Positions 60,332 through 64,000 of a stretch of 64,000 nucleotides of DNA are shown piece by piece. The notes below the pieces were generated by a model. That model was not told where the DNA came from. It saw only the letters and a program-made list of their open reading frames with translations, and searched no databases. Both the position numbers and the translations under genes were made by a program. How positions within the stretch are numbered: the stretch's first letter is position 1; every line of letters begins with the position of its first letter. Location: contig NZ_CP033875.1 in the NCBI RefSeq assembly GCF_002742645.2, forward strand, positions 2,768,001 to 2,832,000. Direction: 5' to 3'. The DNA comes from Caulobacter sp. FWC26 (GTDB lineage: Bacteria; Pseudomonadota; Alphaproteobacteria; Caulobacterales; Caulobacteraceae).

Positions 60332-62640
60332 GCGGCGTTCTCCCCGTCCTGAGCGACAAGAGCCACCAAGGTCCTGATCTCGCCGATCGGGTCGGCGGGC
60401 CGCTCGCGGCGATAGGCGACCTCGGCCTCGACCCAGGCGCGCTCCCACGCAACGCTGTCCCGTGTCACCGACACCTCGTCGAAGGGTCCAGTCCCGGCCG
60501 CTTTCAGAGCGTCGAGGAAGCGCGACCAGCGCGGCAGGTAGAAGCTCTTGTAGAGCCCCTGCCAAGCCTTGGAGGCATAGTCGTTGAGGTTGCCCTCCCC
60601 GCCCCAGATGGTGACCTGGGCCTTGGCGTTGGCCACATAGGCGGCCGCGTCAGCGGGGGTGTCCCCGTAGGTCCGAGCGTCATCGATCCAGGTGGCGAGG
60701 GTCTCGGGCTGGACGCCCAGCAGCCTGTCGATCGACAGGGCCAGGGCCTCGACCTGGGCCCGCGCGCGGTCGCCGCCGTCGGCGTCGCCCTTGCGATAGG
60801 CGGCCACCGCCGCCTGCAGGTAATCGTCGATCCGCATCGAGGCCAGGTGACGGGCCGCGTCGGTCAGGTCCAAAACGAAAAGAGGTTCGTTCGCATAGGC
60901 CGGAGCCAGGGCCGTCAGCGCCTTGACGGCGGCCGCCAGCTTGGCGCGATCGCCCGGATGCGGCGGGAACTCGCCGATGGCGGCGGTCGGTCGCTTGAAG
61001 AACAGGTAGGCCCCGGCCTTGCTGCGCCACCAGCGCGGCGACCAGTAGCGGGTCGAGAAGGCCGCCTCGACCAACTGGCTCAAAGCCGCGTCGAGCTCGG
61101 GCGAGGTCTTACCGTAGCGCGCGCGGGCGTAGGTCGAGAGCCACGCCGACAGCGACGACTGGCCGGCGTTCCAGGCCAGATCATAGGTCGCCTCGTAGAC
61201 GATCGAGTTGTTATGCAGGCCCTCGGGGAACATCCCAAAGCCCGCCAGCTTGCCTGCCTCGGGATTGGCCGCGATGGCCGGGATGTCCTGACGGTAATAG
61301 CCCAGATCCCCATAGACCGGGTTGCTGCCGCCGTAGTTATGGACGTAACCATAGATCCAGGGCTTGCCGCCGAACGCCTTGGCGTTCTTCCAGACGGCCG
61401 GATAGCGGTCATTGCCGATGTCGAGGATCATCAGCTTGTCGTCGGGCACCACGCTCAAATAGGCCGAGATCGCCGCCGGATCCCAGAAATGGCTGTCCGC
61501 GCCGAACAGCCAGCCTTGCATCACCCAGACCGCGTCAGGTCGAGCCTGACGGATCGAGTCATAGATTGCCTTGCCATAGGCGGCCAAACGCTTCGCCTTC
61601 AGAGCCGGATCGACCTCGACCTTGGTCTTGGTCGCTGCGGTGTTGGCCACGCCGTCGCCATACGCCGCGTCGCGGGCGTCTGCGCCGTCGGCGTTGATCG
61701 GCGGCAGCATCTCGTTGAACGAGTCCGCCAGATAGTAGGTCCCTGCCCCGTAGGTCTGCGTGTACAGCGCCAGGAAACGCCCGGCGATCTTGGCGAACAG
61801 CGGGTCGGCCGGATCCAGCCAGTAGGTCTCGTGGAAGCCCTCCCACGGCCGCATGCGATAGATGCGCGCCGTCGGGTTCTTCCGGGCGAAGGCCTTGGGC
61901 ACGTAGCCGCCGAACGCCGGCAGGATCGGGGTCATGCCAAGCGACCGCATCCGGCCCAGAATCTTGACCTGGAGGTCCTTTTTCTTGTCGATCCAGGCGG
62001 CGGGCAGAGGCGCCTTGTAGCCCTCGATATTGCCCATGCGGTGCCAGGGGGTGAAGGCCGGTCCAGAGAAGTAGTCGGCTAGCTCGGCCTCGCCGAGGCC
62101 GAATTCGCGCCAGAGCGCGCGCCAGACATATTCCTGGCCTTCCATGGCCAGCGGCATGTCGACGCCATGCGCCGCCATCCAGTCGATCTCTCGGGTCCAA
62201 CGGCCCCAGCCCCACCACGGGGTCGTGTAGCCGTAGGTGCAGGTATTCAGATAGGCGCGGTGGCGGAACGGCGTCTCGACGCGGGCGCCGGAACCGAACG
62301 GCACGGCGCCGGTCTGGACGACCCGGTCTCCCTCCCAGCTGACATGAGCTAGGCCCGAGTCGCGGAGATGGGCGTAGGCGCCGCGGACCAGCGCCACGGG
62401 GCTGTCGCCGGAGATAGAGAGCGCGCCGTGCTTCTTGCCGACGGCGTACCAGGATCGCCCAGCGCCCGGCGTGACGCTCAGCTGAGCACCGGCCAGTCGC
62501 CTTCCGAAGAGCCGTTTGAGGCTTGCGCGGGCCGCGGCTACGCCCTCCAGGGAAGACGCTGCGAGAGCGGGAGACGCTACGAACGTCGCAGCGGCGAGGC
62601 TTATCGCCTGACGTCGGTTCAGAAGGGCTTTCATCGGCAT
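60328..62640 (-). CDS. GH89 alpha-N-acetylglucosaminidase
   Basis: A 770-residue enzyme related to human NAGLU, removing terminal alpha-linked GlcNAc. A twin-arginine-like signal (LLNRRQAISLAAATFVASPA) is followed by the N-domain, the barrel (RHRAYLNTCTYGYTTPWWGW, MPLAMEGQEYVWRALWREFG, WHRMGNIEGYKAPLPAAWID, YLADSFNEMLPPI) and a helical C-domain. The conserved Glu residues in these blocks are the probable catalytic pair. Start at 62640 is the first ATG; a second two codons later is equally possible, as neither has a strong ribosome site. Confidence 0.95.
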   Translation of the reverse strand: MPMKALLNRRQAISLAAATFVASPALAASSLEGVAAARASLKRLFGRRLAGAQLSVTPGAGRSWYAVGKKHGALSISGDSPVALVRGAYAHLRDSGLAHVSWEGDRVVQTGAVPFGSGARVETPFRHRAYLNTCTYGYTTPWWGWGRWTREIDWMAAHGVDMPLAMEGQEYVWRALWREFGLGEAELADYFSGPAFTPWHRMGNIEGYKAPLPAAWIDKKKDLQVKILGRMRSLGMTPILPAFGGYVPKAFARKNPTARIYRMRPWEGFHETYWLDPADPLFAKIAGRFLALYTQTYGAGTYYLADSFNEMLPPINADGADARDAAYGDGVANTAATKTKVEVDPALKAKRLAAYGKAIYDSIRQARPDAVWVMQGWLFGADSHFWDPAAISAYLSVVPDDKLMILDIGNDRYPAVWKNAKAFGGKPWIYGYVHNYGGSNPVYGDLGYYRQDIPAIAANPEAGKLAGFGMFPEGLHNNSIVYEATYDLAWNAGQSSLSAWLSTYARARYGKTSPELDAALSQLVEAAFSTRYWSPRWWRSKAGAYLFFKRPTAAIGEFPPHPGDRAKLAAAVKALTALAPAYANEPLFVLDLTDAARHLASMRIDDYLQAAVAAYRKGDADGGDRARAQVEALALSIDRLLGVQPETLATWIDDARTYGDTPADAAAYVANAKAQVTIWGGEGNLNDYASKAWQGLYKSFYLPRWSRFLDALKAAGTGPFDEVSVTRDSVAWERAWVEAEVAYRRERPADPIGEIRTLVALVAQDGENAA

Positions 62641-62658
62641 CAGGATCTACGAAAAGGC

Positions 62659-62694
62659 GCGCCCGCCGCCTAGGAGAACACGTGCGGCGGGCGC
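62659..62694 (-). terminator. strong hairpin between TonB receptor and GH89
   Basis: GCGCCCGCCGC and GCGGCGGGCGC form an 11-bp perfect stem with a 14-base loop, followed on the minus strand by a short T-run (TTTT). It follows the receptor stop by 86 bp, so it may terminate the receptor transcript or act as a partial terminator that lowers expression of the downstream enzymes. Confidence 0.55.
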
Positions 62695-62779
62695 CAGGGG
62701 AAGCCTCGTCCGTCCGACGGGCGAGGCAGGGAAAGACACGGCGCTCAGGGGAGGTAGGACGAGCGCCGCGTCAAACGCG

Positions 62780-64000
62780 TTACATCTTGTATTGGAACGA
62801 CAGGTAGTAGCTGGGCCCCGTGACCGAGGTCTCCTGCCAACGGCTGGCCTTGCCCAGATACGCTTCCTCCTGAGCATTGTTGATGTTCATCGCCGCGAAG
62901 GCGAAGCTCAGGCGTTCGTTGAAGTTATAGCCGAGGTTCAGGTCGAGCTGGGTGCGCGACTTGACCGTGTGGCCCAGCGGACCGGCGAAGAAGCTCTCCA
63001 CCGACGTCTGGTCGTAGGCGCTGCGGTAGTTGGCCGACAGACGAGCGCTGAACTTCTGGTTTTCCCAGTAGAGCGTGCCGTTGGCGGTGTGCTCCGACAG
63101 GTTGGCCAGACGGAAGCCGGTGGTCGAGGTGGCCGGCGTAACGTGCGTGTAATTGGCGATCAGGCCAAAGCCCTCGATCGGCAGCCACGCGTCGAGCGAC
63201 TGCTGCCAGTTCACCTCGTAGCCGTGGATGTCGACCACGCGGGAGTCATTGAAGCTCTCGGTGATCAGGTAGTTGTCGCCGTTGCCGGCCACGCAGACGC
63301 CGCTCGAGTCCTTCGACAGCGAAACGGACTCATAGCTCGTCGGGCAGGTCAGCTGGGTGAAGACGCCGTTCTTGACCTTCTTGGAGAAGTAGCCGGCGCT
63401 CAGACCGTTGCCCTGGCCATAGTACCACTCCAGCGTCAGATCCAGCTGGTTGGCGGTCATCGGGTTGAGGTTGCCCTGGCCCGACGAGATCGTGAACACC
63501 TTCTTGCCCGTCGTGTCGGTGGTGCTGGTCACCGTACGAGCCAGCTGGTTGCTGGAGTCGATGATCGGACGGACCAGAACCTTCGCGGCGGCGACGCGCA
63601 GCAGCAGATTGTCGGTCAGGTCGACGCTCAGGTTGGCCGACGGCAGCAGGTTGTCGTACGACTTCTTGGCGGTGTAGTTGCCCGACACCAGCCGGACCTC
63701 GGTGTTCAGAGGATTGGCTGCGCCGCCGACATAGCCCTTGATCGTCTGGTCGGTGCTCTCGTTGCGGACGCCCACATTGCCGCGGAACGACTTGGACAGC
63801 ACCTCGCCGCGCAGGTTGGCCATCGCGTAGAGCGAGGTCAGGTCCCGCTGGACGCGATAGCTGCCCAGCGGGTCGAAGCCCTCATAGACCGAAACGCCCT
63901 GAGCCTTCAGCGCATCGCGATAGGCGTCGAGGTTCGGCGACACCCAGGCGGCCGGCAGGGTCATCTGGCCGTCCAGGAAGTTGCTGATCGGGATGCCGCT
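62780..64000 (-). CDS. TonB-dependent receptor, 5' end outside window
   Basis: The last 406 residues of an outer-membrane receptor, all barrel strands, ending SYYLSFQYKM with an atypical terminal Met instead of Phe. The frame runs off the right edge. The barrel resembles Caulobacter-type receptors for sugars. It is upstream of GH89, HGSNAT-like, phosphatase and GH115 genes on the same strand, so it probably imports an oligosaccharide carrying alpha-GlcNAc or glucuronate. Confidence 0.9.
   Translation of the reverse strand, partial: SGIPISNFLDGQMTLPAAWVSPNLDAYRDALKAQGVSVYEGFDPLGSYRVQRDLTSLYAMANLRGEVLSKSFRGNVGVRNESTDQTIKGYVGGAANPLNTEVRLVSGNYTAKKSYDNLLPSANLSVDLTDNLLLRVAAAKVLVRPIIDSSNQLARTVTSTTDTTGKKVFTISSGQGNLNPMTANQLDLTLEWYYGQGNGLSAGYFSKKVKNGVFTQLTCPTSYESVSLSKDSSGVCVAGNGDNYLITESFNDSRVVDIHGYEVNWQQSLDAWLPIEGFGLIANYTHVTPATSTTGFRLANLSEHTANGTLYWENQKFSARLSANYRSAYDQTSVESFFAGPLGHTVKSRTQLDLNLGYNFNERLSFAFAAMNINNAQEEAYLGKASRWQETSVTGPSYYLSFQYKM

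Noticed and set aside
1..64000. CRISPR arrays, tRNA, rRNA, integrases or att sites
   Set aside because: No regularly spaced direct repeats, no tRNA-like or rRNA-like stretch and no intact integrase or transposase gene were seen.

Overview
The window is GC-rich DNA with dense, short-spaced, often 4-bp-overlapping operons. It carries at least four TonB-dependent receptor genes (one partial, one frameshifted). Gene content, codon use and the abundance of TonB receptors suggest a Caulobacter-like alphaproteobacterium. This is an inference; no rRNA or tRNA gene is present to confirm it.

Layout. (1) 1-19501, minus strand: a heavy-metal resistance region with two tandem tripartite RND cation exporters of the CzcCBA type (1-6238 and 9871-16075). 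Between them lies a P1B-4 type metal ATPase with a DUF190 gene, a 47-residue membrane microprotein, a secreted protein and an SRPBCC protein in one coupled run. Upstream are a His-rich secreted protein and a TonB receptor. (2) 19907-23371, plus strand: an exported M20 peptidase, a LysR regulator and a proteasome-like (Ntn-hydrolase) candidate. (3) 23381-29126, minus strand: a PLP lyase of the MetC type, a complete polar amino-acid ABC importer (AapJQMP type) and a RidA deaminase. (4) 29230-32046: two unusual hypothetical genes, one with 14-residue repeats and one with a GIY-YIG-like pattern, beside an AT-rich gene-poor 0.7 kb that may hold relics. (5) 32047-40590: a catabolic locus of TonB receptor, alpha/beta hydrolase, arylsulfatase and M28-like peptidase, with a FadR-type GntR regulator and a DUF1254/DUF1214 protein; GntR-type palindromes lie in both intergenic regions. 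(6) 40873-49252: a divergent reactive-sulfur locus with SQR-like flavoprotein, TrxC, DUF2892 protein and TolC on one side, and rhodanese, RND adaptor, RND pump and a BigR/SqrR-like ArsR regulator on the other. (7) 49327-54582: a FecR remnant, a Tat-type exported GST, a frameshifted TonB receptor, a second GST and a TetR regulator, with two copies of one palindromic operator. (8) 54868-64000: a PRC-barrel protein, then a glycan utilisation locus with GH115 and GH89 glycosidases, a membrane acyltransferase, a histidine phosphatase and a TonB receptor that runs off the window.

Most loci are self-contained regulator plus transporter plus enzyme modules. The points best supported by the raw sequence are the two identical TetR-type palindromes, the GntR palindromes, the matching promoter elements in front of the two czc operons, the coupling of sulfide-oxidation genes to an RND pump, and the Ntn-hydrolase candidate.
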